From: Culex pipiens pallens
Taxonomy: Eukaryota > Arthropoda > Insecta > Diptera > Culicidae
Length of the DNA stretch: 64,000 bases
Direction: 5' to 3'
Assembly: GCF_016801865.2 (NCBI RefSeq)
Contig: NC_068937.1
Location: 72,886,813 to 72,950,812 of the forward strand
Part shown: positions 33,852 to 45,228 of the stretch, piece after piece
Layout: every line of letters starts with the position of its first letter
Numbering within the stretch: position 1 is the first letter of the stretch
Notes under the pieces: generated by a model
What the model saw: the letters and a program-made list of their open reading frames with translations, nothing else
Database searches by the model: none
Told to the model about the DNA's origin: nothing
Translations under genes and position numbers: made by a program

Positions 33852-34930
33852 ATGAGCAGTTCTCTCAGATTTCAGTCATTCGATTTTTTTGTTGTATTTT
33901 TTAATCCGACTGAAACCTTTTCGGTACCTTCGGGATGCCCAAAGAAGCCATTTTGCATCATTAGTTTTTCCATATAATTTTCCATACAAATTTGGCAGCT
34001 GTCCATACAAAAATGATGTATGAAAATCCAAAAATCTGTATCTTTTGAATGAATTTTTTGATCGATTTGGTGTCTTCGGCAAAGTTGTAGGTATGAATAA
34101 GAACTACACTGAAAAAATAGATCACGGTAAAAAAAAATTTGGTGATATTTTATTTAACTTTTTGTCACTAAAACTTAATTTGCAAAAAAACACTGGTTTT
34201 ATTTTTTTATTTTTTTATATGTTCAAGGGGACATAAAATGCCAACTTTTTAGAAATTTCCAGGTTGTGCAAATTTTTTTTGACCGAGTTATGAATTTTTT
34301 AATACTGATTAATTGAAAATCAAATTTGCCATCAAAAAGTACTTTGGTGAAATTTTGAGAAAGTGCGTTTCAAGTTAAAGCCATTTTTAGGGTACTTTTT
34401 TGAAAACAGTCGCAGTTTTTCATTTTTTTAAATTAGTGCACATGTTTGCCCACTTCTGAAAGAAATATTTTTGAAAAGCTGACAAAATTCTGTCAAATTA
34501 AATCAAATTATTCGCTCTGCAGCACTGCCTTGGCGTTCTCGATTGCGAGATTCCTACTCGAAACTAGGTATTCGAAGGCTTGATTGTTTAAGCAATTGCA
34601 AACCTCTTTTTACACCTTAGATTTCATCCACCCCGGGATTCGAACTGACGACATTTGGATTGTTAGTCCAACTGCCTACCAGCGACTCCACCGAGACAGG
34701 ACCCAGGGAGACGACTCCTACACCTGGACTGAGCTATCGACCTAACCTTTAGGTTAGTCTGGGGTCAACATTTACTTCCCGTCCGAAGGAAGGCGTGTTC
34801 AGACAAATGTCGTCTCGAAAAATGCCACCGGGACCGTCTGGGATCAAACCCAGGCCGACTATATATTTATATTTCTCTATATTTTGCTTTTTTGAACTTT
34901 GTTGATACGACCCTTAGAGATATTGACATG
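33852..34930. mobile_element. Foldback element, split copy, left arm
   Basis: Matches the left arm of 3055-4955 from GAGCAGTTCTCT onward and reaches GTTGATACGACCCTTAG near the centre. The right arm lies at 42765-42944 and 45135-45228. A SINE (34494-34868) interrupts this arm. Confidence 0.75.
34494..34868 (-). mobile_element. tRNA-derived SINE, antisense
   Basis: Interrupts CTGA(G/C)AAAATTCTCTATATTTTGC of the foldback arm. On the minus strand, TGGTAGGCAGTTGGAC (A-box-like) and AGTTCGAATCCCGGG (B-box-like) form a tRNA-like block near 34625-34700. A second B-box-like GGGATCAAACCC lies near 34852. The 3' end is AATTTGATTTAATTTGAC. TSD not clear. Confidence 0.6.
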
Positions 34931-35272
34931 CAAGTGAGTATGAGCATGAGCATGGTTGACTGCCAATGAGCTGCTACTCCGTTATTGACAGATCAGCTGA
35001 AGTTAAACAATGAATCAAAAATGATCAGTGGGAGCCAACCATCCGTTCACTGTTTAACCTCTGAAGATCCCTACTTTATTAGTCAATACCGGCGCTTTCC
35101 CAAGAAGCCTGCAGTTCAACGAAAGGGAGGAATGTTAGTCCGATAGTTGAAGTTGCAGACTCATCAAGCACATAGTTTTTCGCTATATACTTGTTGATGC
35201 CGCTTGAGACCGTTAAATCCACAGCATCACGGGATAAATATTTTTTGGGTTAGTAGGATAAGGTATAGGCTT
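34931..35272 (-). mobile_element. 5'-truncated LINE 3' end related to 15969-17002
   Basis: Starts with GAGTATGAGCATGAGCATG (tail in antisense) and shares GCTACTCCGTTATTGAC, TCAATACCGGCGC and GGAATGTTAGTCCGATA with 16005-16200. Non-coding 3' region only. Confidence 0.65.
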
Positions 35273-35520
35273 TGGGGGAGCGGCCGTGGCTGACTGGTTA
35301 CGGTGTTCGCTTTGTAAGCGAATGGTCCTGGGTTCGATTCCCATCTACTCCCAACGAGAAAGTATAGGAAATATTAATCTTGAACCTCAGAACATGAACA
35401 AAAATCAAAGTCGCTCGAGTCGGGGTTCGATCCCCCGTCCATTGGATTGGTAAGCAAAATTGCTAACCACTACGCCATCACGCCTTGGTTAGCTACGACT
35501 GGAATTAGGAATACTGTTAC
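35273..35520 (+). mobile_element. Convergent tRNA-like SINE, second copy
   Basis: Homologous to 17727-17965. Module 1 has a perfect anticodon stem TTCGC/GCGAA around TTTGTAA; module 2 is inverted. Similarity ends after GGAATTAGGAATACTGTTAC, so it lacks the LINE-like 3' half of copy 1. Confidence 0.75.
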
Positions 35521-35601
35521 TATCAACTATATACGCGCTGGGTCCTTGTCCATTTGCAAGGGTTTGGAAGTTCTAAATAACGTTTGAATCCGATTGGTGC
35601 A

Positions 35602-35701
35602 NNNNNNNNNNNNNNNNNNNNNNNNNNNNNNNNNNNNNNNNNNNNNNNNNNNNNNNNNNNNNNNNNNNNNNNNNNNNNNNNNNNNNNNNNNNNNNNNNNN
35701 N
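35602..35701. other. Assembly gap of 100 N
   Basis: Exactly 100 undetermined bases, the usual placeholder for a scaffold join of unknown length. Order and distance across it are uncertain. Confidence 0.98.
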
Positions 35702-36310
35702 CCCCGGTTCGAAGGACCAAATGTTCGCGCGTGTGGTCGGTTCGGGAATTTCGGACACTAATTATAAACCGTTTAGCACTGATTAAACACTTTTTCATGG
35801 ATTTCCCGTGCACTTTTTGTCCGTTGGTTCACGCGCACCAAAACTGTCCAGGCGCGCTTCTGCACCGTTCACTTCAGGCCGCTCTTCGCGAGCCGGCCTA
35901 CACTTCGCACTGAACTGTCCGTTTCGCGAAGTGTCCCGAACCTGGCCAGACCGGATCCTTCGGATCCGGTTCGAAGGACCAAATGTTCGCGCGTGTGGTC
36001 GGTTCGGGAGATTTCGGACGCAGTAAAACACCGTTTTTTAAACTACGCGAACTAAAAACAATTTTATTGCGCGAACAGAAAACCGTTTATTTTGAAACGC
36101 GTAACCGTCTGGCGTAGTCGGCAGTTTATTTCTAACTAAACTCTAAAGGGGACAGTACATGGGATGCGAACCGGGGTGAGTTCAAAAAGAGCGAGGTGAT
36201 CACTGGCTCTCATCAGAGATGGGCCAGGGACAGACAGGGACAAAATTACATTTATTTGTGGATCACATTTAGGCTGGTAAAATTGTGAATTGATCTCTCG
36301 CGCGATCACC
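35702..36310 (-). mobile_element. LTR retrotransposon 5' fragment with two tRNA-Tyr-type primer sites
   Basis: On the minus strand GCGCGAACATT is followed by TGGTCCTTCGAACCGG at 35965-35980. One base apart, this is the complement of a tRNA-Tyr 3' end, so it is a primer binding site. The same block recurs at 35703-35718, 262 bp away. AATAAA-like signals lie upstream (36060-36100), as expected in an LTR. No gag frame is visible before the gap. LTR boundaries are not fixed. Confidence 0.5.
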
Positions 36311-36607
36311 CGCCGTGGACACAGTCGGGATGGACCAGTCAATTATGGTCCCGGGACAAAGCATTATGATGAACGGAATTAAATTGTCTTATCAACTCGA
36401 TTGGGCGAAGTATTCAAAGCAGAAATTAAATAAAAAACAAATGTTAAAAAATAACCAAGCAAAAATTCCAATAAATTTAAAAATTCTATATAAAATTTGA
36501 GAAATTCAAGACATCAAAAAAAACAATTCTATCAGTTGTGGTTTTGGTCAAGCGTTTTAGCAGAATTTTATTCATAACTCTATTAGAATTCCAATTAGGG
36601 GAAATTC

Positions 36608-36775
36608 TCGTATGTTTGGCAGGTTGATCGCTCGCTCCTAACTCTATCCAGCTGATTTTCACTATTTCAACTACAATTTGGCAAAACTATTGATAGCAAC
36701 TTGCTAGCTCACTTCATATTGAGCTGATTATCACTCGATTTCAGTTGAAAACGCTTTTAATGAGCAGCAATTGAA
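36608..36775 (-). repeat. Short dispersed MITE-like repeat
   Basis: Begins near GGGGAAATTCTCGTATG (36599) and is the reverse complement of 23882-24040. Non-coding. Confidence 0.6.
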
Positions 36776-37504
36776 TGTCAAAAAATCAAAAACTATAATA
36801 GCAAAAAAAAACAAACATTCAAAAAATTCATAAACCTCTTAAAATCTTTTTTTTAATATATGAACATCCTGAAATTTAAAAAAAATCTAAAATTTATAAT
36901 ATTTATGAAATTTTTGACATTCTTAAATCTCTTAATATTTCTCTTAATATTAGGAAATTCCTGAAAATTCAAAAAATCTTTAATGGTACTTCAAAGACAT
37001 ATAATTCTTTAAATTCCTAAAATAGATATAATTTCCTAATCTCTGAAATCCTATCAAATAAAAAACAAAATTGTGAAATTCCTAAAATTTCTTAATTTCT
37101 ATTCAATAAAGTAATAATTAATAATAATTGTAGGAATTTCGAATTTTTATTTTATTTTTGGGAATTAGTTAATTGGGTACTAAAACCCTATGCCAATTTT
37201 TATGTACAACGGTAAAAAACACGATTAAAAACCATTTCTGATCACTTTTTTCCATTTTAATGCAAAAAAAAATATTGACTAGACAACATTTTTTCGATGG
37301 ATCAACTATGGTCCCCTTGGAACGAGCTGTCAAGGAGCTTTTCTGTCAAGAAGGACCGCGAGGTTAATTTTTCAAAATTGATTTAAAAATCCATTTTAAA
37401 CTCTTTGTGGTCGTACAAAGGGTCATTGTACTCAGAAAAATAAGCTTTATCGCTGTGAACAATAACATCAGCAATCTAAGCTTCATTTTAGGACCCAATT
37501 TAAT
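36776..37504. other. AT-rich low-complexity stretch
   Basis: Degenerate AAATTCCTAAAATTT-like words, complementary in style to 40726-41866, then ordinary AT-rich sequence. No gene. Confidence 0.5.
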
Positions 37505-38993
37505 TACTTACTTACTTACTTTTACTTTTACTGCTCGTACAACCTCCGGGTCATGAGCTGTCTCCAGATCTTCCTACACTTGGTTCAACCACCATGCACG
37601 TTGCGCCCCCCTCCGCCGCGTTCCAGCCGGCTCCGAATTAAACACCAACTTCACCGGATTGATAGTCTTGTTCGGTTGGCGCGCATCCAGCGCGTCCGGC
37701 ATTCTTGCGACGTGTCCGGCCCACCGGATTCGGCCAGCCTTGGCGACCTTCCGAATACTTGGCTTGACGTAGAGTTGCGTCAGCTCGTGGTTCATCCTTC
37801 TCCTCCATTCAGTGTTCTCACGCACGTCGCCAAAGATCGTCCTAAGCACTTGTCGCTCGAAAACTTCAAGCGCTTGCAGGTCCTCCTCAAGCATCGTCCA
37901 CGTCTCGTGCCCGTAGAGGACGACGGGTCTTATCAGCGTTTCGTACATGGTACACTTTGTACGCCGGGAAAGGTGACCAGACCGTAAGGTCTTGTGGAGT
38001 CCGTAGTAGGCACGACTACCGGTGATGATGCGCCTCCGAATTTCTCTGCTGCAGTTGTTGTCCGACGTAACCAACGATCCGAGGTACACAAACTCCTCCA
38101 CAACCTCGAACTCGTCGCCGTCGATCGTCACGCTCGGTCCTATGCGAGCCCTAAGGGACTCGGTTCCTCCTGCCAGCAGATAATTCGTCTTCGCAACATT
38201 TACCTTCAATCCAACCTTATCCGCTTCCCGCTTCAATTCGGTGTACCGCCTGGCCACCTCCTCGAACGTTCTGCCGACAATGTCCATGTCGTCGGCATAG
38301 CAGATGAACTGGCTGGATCGGTTGATAATCGTGCCCCGCATGTTGAAGCCCGCCCGCCTCATAACACCTTCAAGCCCAATGTTGAAACAGAGGCCGGAGA
38401 TACCGTCGCCTTGTCGCAGTCCCTTGCGCGATTCGATCGGGTTGGACATCGCTCCCGAAATCTTCACGCTGCACCGCGCCCCGTCCATCGTCGATTTCAC
38501 CAGTCTGATCAGCTTCCCGGGAAAGCTGTTCTCGTACATGATCTTCCATAGCTCTTCGCGATCGACCGAGTCGTACGCGGCTTTGGAATCGATGAACAGG
38601 TGGTGCGTCGGGATCTGGTACTCGCGACATTTTTGGAGGATTTGGCGTAGCAAAAAGATTTGGTCCGTCGTCGATTTCCCCTCCACAAAACCGGCTTGGT
38701 ACGTCCCAACGAAATCCTTTGCTCGCTCCGACAGACGACAGAAAATGATCTGAGACAGCACTTTGTAGGCCGCGTCGAGAATGGTGATAGCTCGATAGTT
38801 CTCACATTCCAACTTGTCCCCCTTCTTGTAAATCGGGCATATTACTCCCTCTTTCCACTCCTCCGGTAGCTGTTCTGTGTCCCAGACCTTGACTATCAGC
38901 CGGTGTAGACAGGCCGCCAGCTTGTCCGGGCCCATCTTGATGAGTTCAGCACCGATACCATCCTTACCCGCTGCTTTGTTTCGAGCCGCCCCT
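37505..38993 (-). pseudogene. RTE-like non-LTR retrotransposon, reverse transcriptase half
   Basis: One long minus-strand frame starts inside RT (KAAGKDGIGAELIK near 38990). It runs through CPIYKKGD, NYRAITILDAAYKVLS, TYQAGFVEGKSTTDQIFLLR, GLRQGDGISG and FICYADDMD (catalytic YADD) to the C-terminal RWAGHVARM region. The 5' end (endonuclease) is missing. Near the 3' end a small deletion fuses LNQV to a stop, where the truncated copy at 62233-62326 still encodes RIWRQLMTRRLYEQ and stop. The element ends in AGTAAAAGTAAAAGTAAGTAAG, a short microsatellite tail like that of RTE elements. Protein would reverse-transcribe at a nicked target. Confidence 0.8.
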
Positions 38994-39290
38994 AACCTGG
39001 GGAACAGCCGCTCGAGGGGGGGGGGTCTGAACTTTATCCGCTGTAAGCCGCCCCTAACATGGAGAACAGATGCTTACCTCGACTATGGAGCCAGACACCA
39101 GTTTCTTCGAGCCGCCCCTAACCTGGGGAACAGGCGCTCGAAGGGGGGGGGGGTCGCTCACCTCTTCAGAGCCGCCCCTAACCTGGGAACAGCCGCTCAC
39201 GGGGAAAGGGAGTCGAAACCCCACGTTGTTTTGGGCCGCCCCTAACCTGGGGTACAGCCACCCAAAAACAGGATACGGAGGGGGGGGGGG
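38994..39290 (-). repeat. GC-rich minisatellite with long G runs
   Basis: About five diverged copies of AGCCGCCCCTAACCTGGGGAA, three of them followed by a run of 9-12 G (near 39015, 39145 and 39280). It directly abuts the truncated RT frame. It could be the 5' region of the element or an unrelated repeat. Any open frames here are repeat by-products. Confidence 0.75.
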
Positions 39291-39820
39291 CTTTGGTGCA
39301 CGGCACTTGCGTTCACTTTCCCTTTAATTTTCTTTTTAATTTTTACAATAAAAAACTTTTTGCCGATTTTTTTTTTATCTTTTTGTCTTCACTCCGACCC
39401 ACTGTGCGCCTTCCAAAACTCTTCCACACTTCCAAGCAACACCACACGCAGACCTTTCGTGACGACGACGGTACGATCACACAACACTACCGCGATGCGA
39501 AGGAACGTAGACGACGACGACGACGACGAGCTTCTTGTTGCCGGGGAGCACTTTATTGTTCACTTGTTTGGCCAGATCTGAACCGCAAGACCGACCAATT
39601 TTTTCGTGCGAAATATTGGCGATTTCGCGATCGCTGGACGCGGATTTTGTTTTGCACCGCTTCACTGCAGGTTCCAACACCTGCTGACGGGAACTTCACG
39701 TTGCGGTAAACCGGATAACCACGGATTCGCGAGTAAATTCGACGGACCGGCCGAAGTACAACACCGCGTTAGTACGCACGCATACTATAGTACGACCGAT
39801 TATAATCCCTAAATTTTTTT
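39291..39820. other. GC-richer unassigned stretch
   Basis: Contains a GACGACGACGACGACG microsatellite near 39510 and looks like a 5' untranslated region, perhaps of the minus-strand RTE-like element. No recognisable protein. Confidence 0.35.
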
Positions 39821-39937
39821 TTATAGTTTATGGAATTTGAAATTTAAGCAACAATTCTTGGTATGTTTGTAATATTGGAACATAAAGAAGATAAAAAATT
39901 TTTTCTGGAATTTTAATACATTTAAATCTATCTATAT

Positions 39938-40427
39938 TAGGGTGCCCAGAAAAAATGACCCCCTGCTCCACAAGCGGAAAACAGTTTTTTGGGTAATTTT
40001 AAGCATCTGTGTAAATTTTGAGCGAAATTGGTTGAGATTAACCCATTGATACCCGAGCCTAAAGTTGGTGAAAAAAATGTTTTTCATACAAAAATGACTT
40101 TTTTAAATCGCTAATAACTTTTCAGGATCAAGTTTTACAGCTTTGGTATGTTCTACAAAGTTGTAGAGCATTAAATTTCCAATGAGAATCTCACTTTTGG
40201 GAATATTTGGATGAAAGTAGCGCACCGTGGAAACCAAACCGTGAAAAAGTTGGGTTTTCCATACATTTTTTCAATTTTTTCCATACAAACTTCACCTTCG
40301 AGTATCAATGGGTAAATGTTGACCGATTTTGCTCATATTTGGCCCAGAGTCCTAAAATAGCTCAAGGAACAATATTCAGCTTGTGGAGCGAGGTTTTGAG
40401 AAAAAGTCCCATATTCTGGGCACCCTA
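39938..40427. mobile_element. Complete TTAGGGTGCCCAGAA MITE, 490 bp
   Basis: Ends TAGGGTGCCCAGAA and TTCTGGGCACCCTA, with the 12-bp direct repeat ATCTATCTATAT on each side (39926-39937 and 40428-40439). The repeat may be inflated by an ATCT microsatellite. Internal GAGTATCAATGGGTAAATGTT is shared with the truncated copies at 1815, 5108 and 31376. Non-coding. Confidence 0.8.
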
Positions 40428-40725
40428 ATCTATCTATATATATAAAAAATTTCGACGGTTTTGTTCGAACGCGAATCAGTTCAATACGGAGCGTCGGATC
40501 GAGGTGATTTTTGTTGCGTTGGGTTCGTATAAGCTCAAGGAAGGTTCTTACGCCAAAAAGTTACAACTTTGGCCACTCTGGAACCGATTCCGGAAAATCT
40601 GTGGATTGCATGGGAAAAGTTACGTAAACTCAAACTTAGATCACAGGAGGCTGAATTAGCGAACAAGCAAGAAACGTCAGGAAACCAAACAAGGGCAGGC
40701 CGAAGTTTGCCGGGAAGAGCTTGTT
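40428..40725 (+). mobile_element. Helitron-like short element
   Basis: Begins TCTATCTATATATATAAAAA, then TTTCGACGG...GAACGCGAATCAG, and ends in GCAGGCCGAAGTTTGCCGGG with a GAAGAGCTTG terminus. This pattern resembles insect Helitron ends, but the canonical CTAG terminus is absent and no Rep/helicase exists. Family assignment is tentative. Confidence 0.45.
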
Positions 40726-41866
40726 TTTAATATATTTTATGAATTTTTAGAATTTTATAAACTTTAAGATTATGTAATTTGAATATTTATGAAAGTTTAA
40801 AGAATTTCAAAAGCTTTCAGAATTTCAAAATTTAAAAAAAAAAATCTGAAATTAAGAGTTTATGGTATTTTACATTGATTTATTTCTCGAATGGAATGGA
40901 TGAGTTCGAGGGATTTTAAGAATTTCTGAAATCCGAAAATTCTCATTATTCAGAAAATTCTAAAATTTCTTAAGTTTCTAAAACTTATGGAGTTAGAAAA
41001 AACAGAATTTATTAAATAAATTTTTTAATTCTAAATATCTGGAATTTTATAACAATTATATTTTTCATGAAAAATCCTGGAATTCATTCAACATTCCAAT
41101 ATTTATAAGTTTTCTTTTCATTTCTAAAATCTTTAAAATTCTTAAAATCTCAAAAATTCTTGAAACAACTTCAATTCCAAACATTACAAAAAAGTTATAT
41201 CAAAATTTGCATGGTTTCATTTCATTTTCTTTTAAAAAATTTAAGAATGTTTCAAGAACTTTAAGAATTTTTGGAAATTCCACAACATTTTAGAAATTTT
41301 GGGAATTTTAGGAAATTTTTGAAATTAATGCATTTTAGGAATTTCTGTAATACAAATTAAAAAAAAATGTTTGGAATTTTCAGAACTTCAGGAATTTTAG
41401 AGTTCTTAGGAATTTTTGGGATTGAAAAAAATAGTAATTGCTGGAATTTAATAACTTCTGAAATTTTAAAAATTTCAAGAATTTTTAGAATATCAGAATT
41501 TGAAGAATTTTTTGAACTATAGCATTTAAGCCATTTCTGTATTTATTTGAATTTTAAGTGTTTCAGGAATTTTTGAAATTTTGTTGGAATTCGATGAATT
41601 CCTGAATTTTTTTTAAGATTGCTAGATTTTTTGGAATTTTGTTTTAATTTGTTTTAAGAATTATAGTGAAAATTTATAAATTTTAGTTATCTGGGTTTTT
41701 TGGTATTTTAGATATTTTGGAAATAAAAAAAAGGAAATTCAAGTTATTTACAGTGCATTAGGAATTTTAGAGATTTCAGAAATAACTGTCTATGATGTTT
41801 TCAAATTCTTGGATTTTTTGTTTAGAGTTTTACGAATAGTAAGAATTCTAGGATTTTTTTGTAGTT
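40726..41866. other. Degenerate GAATTTT-rich low-complexity region
   Basis: Over 1 kb of words such as GGAATTTTAGAAATTT with no fixed period. No coding frame. It may be an old, decayed satellite; 42480-42764 continues it after a MITE. Confidence 0.5.
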
Positions 41867-41870
41867 TTAA

Positions 41871-42475
41871 CCCTCTACAACCTAACCCCGCCTTTAGACG
41901 GGCTTCGATCTAAAAAATCGCCAAAAATCAATTTTCCAACCGATTTTTGATATTTAAAAAGCAAAAAAAAATCTCTTAAAATTTTAGAAAATTTCAGGGT
42001 TGGAAGTTTAACTTGTTTTATGTGACTTTGCCAATGTTTTTAAAAATGTCATTTTTTTAGGGGTCAACTTTGGCTGTGTTTTTTACTAACATTTCCTATA
42101 TTTTCAGTAAAAAGAAGTATGCAGTAATTTTTGTAGTGTCCCAGACTATGCCTTTACGCATTTTTTTGCAATTTAAATGATGATGGTGCGATTCTATGGC
42201 AGAAAATGTGAAAAACATGCAAACAATTGAAAAAGTGACTGTAAAAACATGAAAAAATTAGATAGGCGAAATGTAATTATTTTAGATGGCCAAATACTAC
42301 CAAAAACAAACATAAACTAAACAAGATAAATGCAAATTAAAATACTAAAAATGAAACAAGAAAAACATAAAACAAGAGAAGTAAAGTTTTTCGTAGAACA
42401 AAAGTTGCTCAAAATGACCTCCTGAACACGGGAAAAATAAATATTTTCGAAAAAAAAAATTTGGGCAGTAGAGGG
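41871..42475. mobile_element. TTAA-flanked MITE, 605 bp
   Basis: Ends CCCTCTACAACC and GGGCAGTAGAGGG between TTAA at 41867-41870 and 42476-42479, as for piggyBac-type MITEs. An inverted truncated copy is at 28241-28798. No transposase. Confidence 0.8.
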
Positions 42476-42479
42476 TTAA

Positions 42480-42764
42480 TATTTTTTGGGTTTAAGATGT
42501 AAAGAATTTCTGTAATATTATAAGTTTTTAAATTTTTAGAATATCGATTTTTTTATCGAAATTTTGAAATTACTACAGTTTAAGAAACCATTTTTGAATT
42601 CTAGAATTTGTAAAATTTCTGTTTTTTCAGTAATGAAAGAGTTTTTTGATTTTTTAAGTTTAAGTGTACCTATTTTGGATTTTTTGGAATTGAAGGTTTC
42701 TTATTTCGATTTTAAATTGCCCTCTTTTGGATATCATTGAAGGTTTGTTGTTTGTTTGTTGATT
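42480..42764. other. Low-complexity region continued
   Basis: Same style as 40726-41866. It ends where the foldback right arm begins. No gene seen. Confidence 0.45.
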
Positions 42765-42944
42765 ACACACTTGCATGCCAATATCTCAGCAACTAAGGGT
42801 CGTATCAACAAAGTTCAAAAAAGCAAAATATAGAGAATTTTCTCAGCTTTTCAAATTATTTTTTTCAGAAGTGGGCAAGCATGTGCACTAATTTAAAAAA
42901 AATTAAAAACTGCGACTATTTTCAAAAAAGTTACCTAAAAATGG
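42765..42944. mobile_element. Foldback element, split copy, right arm
   Basis: Reverse complement of the inner end of 33852-34930 (CGTATCAACAAAGTTCAAAAAAG). It resumes at 45135-45228 after the RTE-like insertion. The two arms are now about 8 kb apart. Confidence 0.75.
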
Positions 42945-45134
42945 TTGACGAATGACTGGACATGGCGTACCATAGGTACTTCGAGTACCGCAGGAAAAAA
43001 ATAGACCCACCAAGCGGTCCATTAGCCTCTTGTCCAGTAACTCCGATACCCTGGCCTCCCCGCGGCGCTAGCCGGGTAGAATATGCTCGGCCATCGGCCA
43101 GTGCCTCTGAAGCCGCGCTAGGTAGTACGGTCCGAGGTGGAAAGCAGCGCTGGTTCGACGAGGCGTCTTGACGAGAAGAAAGCAGCTTATGCGGTGAAGC
43201 TGAGAGCTGCAACTGATGAGAACGTGGCCAGATACAAACAAGCGCTGAAACAGCAGAGAACGGTCTTCAAGCTTAAGAAGCGCCAGCTGGAAGATCGCGA
43301 TCGCGCCGAAATGGAGCAGCTATTCCGGCAGAACGAGACGCGAAAGTTCTACGAGAAGGTTAACCGGTCCCGCAAAGGCTATGCGTCGCAAGCCAACACT
43401 TGTCGGGACGCCGAGGGAAACCTTCTTATGGACAAAAGCGAGGTGTTGAACAGGTGGCAGCAGTTCTTCAACGAGCACCTCAACGACGATGTAGCGCATG
43501 GAGACGGCTTTGAAGCCCAACTTGGACCGCCCGCTGCTGACCAACAGTTCCCGGCACCTGATCTGGAGACGGTGAAGAAAGAGATCGCCGGTAAAGATCG
43601 GTTACCCGGTGAGCTCTTAAAATATGGAGGAGAGCAGTTGGCGAGGGCGATCCACTTGGTGATTTCTAAGATCTGGAGGGAGGAGAAACTACCAGAAGAA
43701 TGGATGGATGGTGTCGTGTGTCCCATCTACAAAAAAGGCGATAAGCTGGACTGTGGCACTACCGCGGCATCACGCTTATCAACGCGGCCTATAAAATCCT
43801 CTCCCAGATTCTCTGCCGTCTGCTGACACCGTACGCACGGAGGTTCGTGGGCCCCTATCAAGCGGGGTTTACTGGTGCTCGAGCCACCACGGACCAAATT
43901 TTCTCGCTCCGGCAGATCCTCGAGAAATGCCGTGAGTACAACGTGCCCACACATCACATCTTCATCGATTTCAAGGCAGCGTACGATACAGTCGACCGCG
44001 AACAGCTATGGCAGATCATGCACGAGTCGACCGCGAACAGCTATGGCAGATCATGCACGAGAAGGGATTTCCGGACAAACTGACTCGACTGATCAAGGCT
44101 ACCTTGGATCGTGTGATGTGTCACGTGCGATTGGTAGGGGAGCTAGCAGACCCCTTCCAATCGCATCAAGGGTTACGACAAGGTGACAGCTTATCCAATG
44201 CACTGTTCAACATCGGACTTGAGTGAGTTGTGCGAAGAGCGGGTATAGACACGAGAGGCACGATTTGCAACAGGACAGTCCAACTTCTTGCTTATGCGGA
44301 CGACATTTATATTATAGCGAGAGACCTAGAGACGGTGAAAAGGGTTTACACCGCCTTAAAGACGCAAGCAAGACGAATTGGATTGGCCATGAATACGACG
44401 AAAACAAAGTACATGAAAGGGAGGGGCTCAAAGGACGATGACCCCCCAAGACTCAGCCCTTTAGCTGTGGATGGCGATGTGCTGGAGGAGGTGAGCGAAT
44501 TCGTGTACTTGGGATCGCTGGTAACGGCAGACAACGACACCAGCTTAGAGATCCGGACTCGTATCCACTCCGCGAATCGCGCCTACTTTGGATTACGGAA
44601 AACCTTGACATCTGATCGAGTGCAACGCGCCACGAAGCTGACCCTGTACAAGACACTGATTAGACCGGTTGCCCTCTATGGCCATGAGACCTGGACGCTG
44701 CGGCAAGAGGATGAACGAGCCCTTGGAGTTTTCGAACGGAAGGTGCTGCGATCGATCTACGGTGGAGTACGTACAGCTCAGAACGAGTGGTGAAGGCGCA
44801 TGAACCACGAACTGCACGCGCTGCTGGGGGAACCGACCATCGTCACACTGGCGAGAATCGGGAGGCTCAGGTGGGCCGGCCATGTCGCGAGGATGGACGA
44901 AGACCATCCTGTCAGGATGCTCTTTGATCGCACGCGACCGGATGGCGGCACAGGCCGACGAGCAGGAGCACAGCGTGCACGATGGGGAAATCAGATCGAG
45001 GCGGACCTAAGAAAGATCTGCAACCTAGGAGACTGGCGAGCTGCAGCCCAGAACCGAGCAACATGGAAAAACCTTCTTGACCTTCTTCAGCACGGGCACC
45101 GCATATGGTGTTCTAAGCTGATTGGTATGGTATG
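42945..45134 (+). pseudogene. RTE-like non-LTR insertion with TSD, broken RT
   Basis: A 2190-bp insertion between 13-bp repeats TACCTAAAAATGG (42932-42944 and 45135-45147). The coding region is 5'-truncated, lacks endonuclease, starts in the coiled linker (LRWx..KKAAYAVKLR style, 43150-43480) and continues through RT to RLRWAGHVARMDE at the C terminus. Motifs: CPIYKKGDK, GPYQAGFTGARATTDQIFSL, GLRQGDSLSNALF, LLAYADDIY. Breaks: a frameshift near 43750, a 35-bp tandem duplication (43991-44025 and 44026-44060), TGA stops at 44224 and 44791. It ends TTGGTATGGTATG without poly(A), as in RTE-like elements. Confidence 0.85.
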
Positions 45135-45228
45135 TACCTAAAAATGGCTTTAACTTGAAAACGGTGCACTTTATCAAAATTCCACTAAAGTACTTTTTGA
45201 TTGCAAATTTAATTTTACATCGAAAAAT

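Noticed and set aside
37553..38753. Plus-strand frames of 144-185 residues
   Set aside because: They are antisense shadows of the minus-strand reverse transcriptase.
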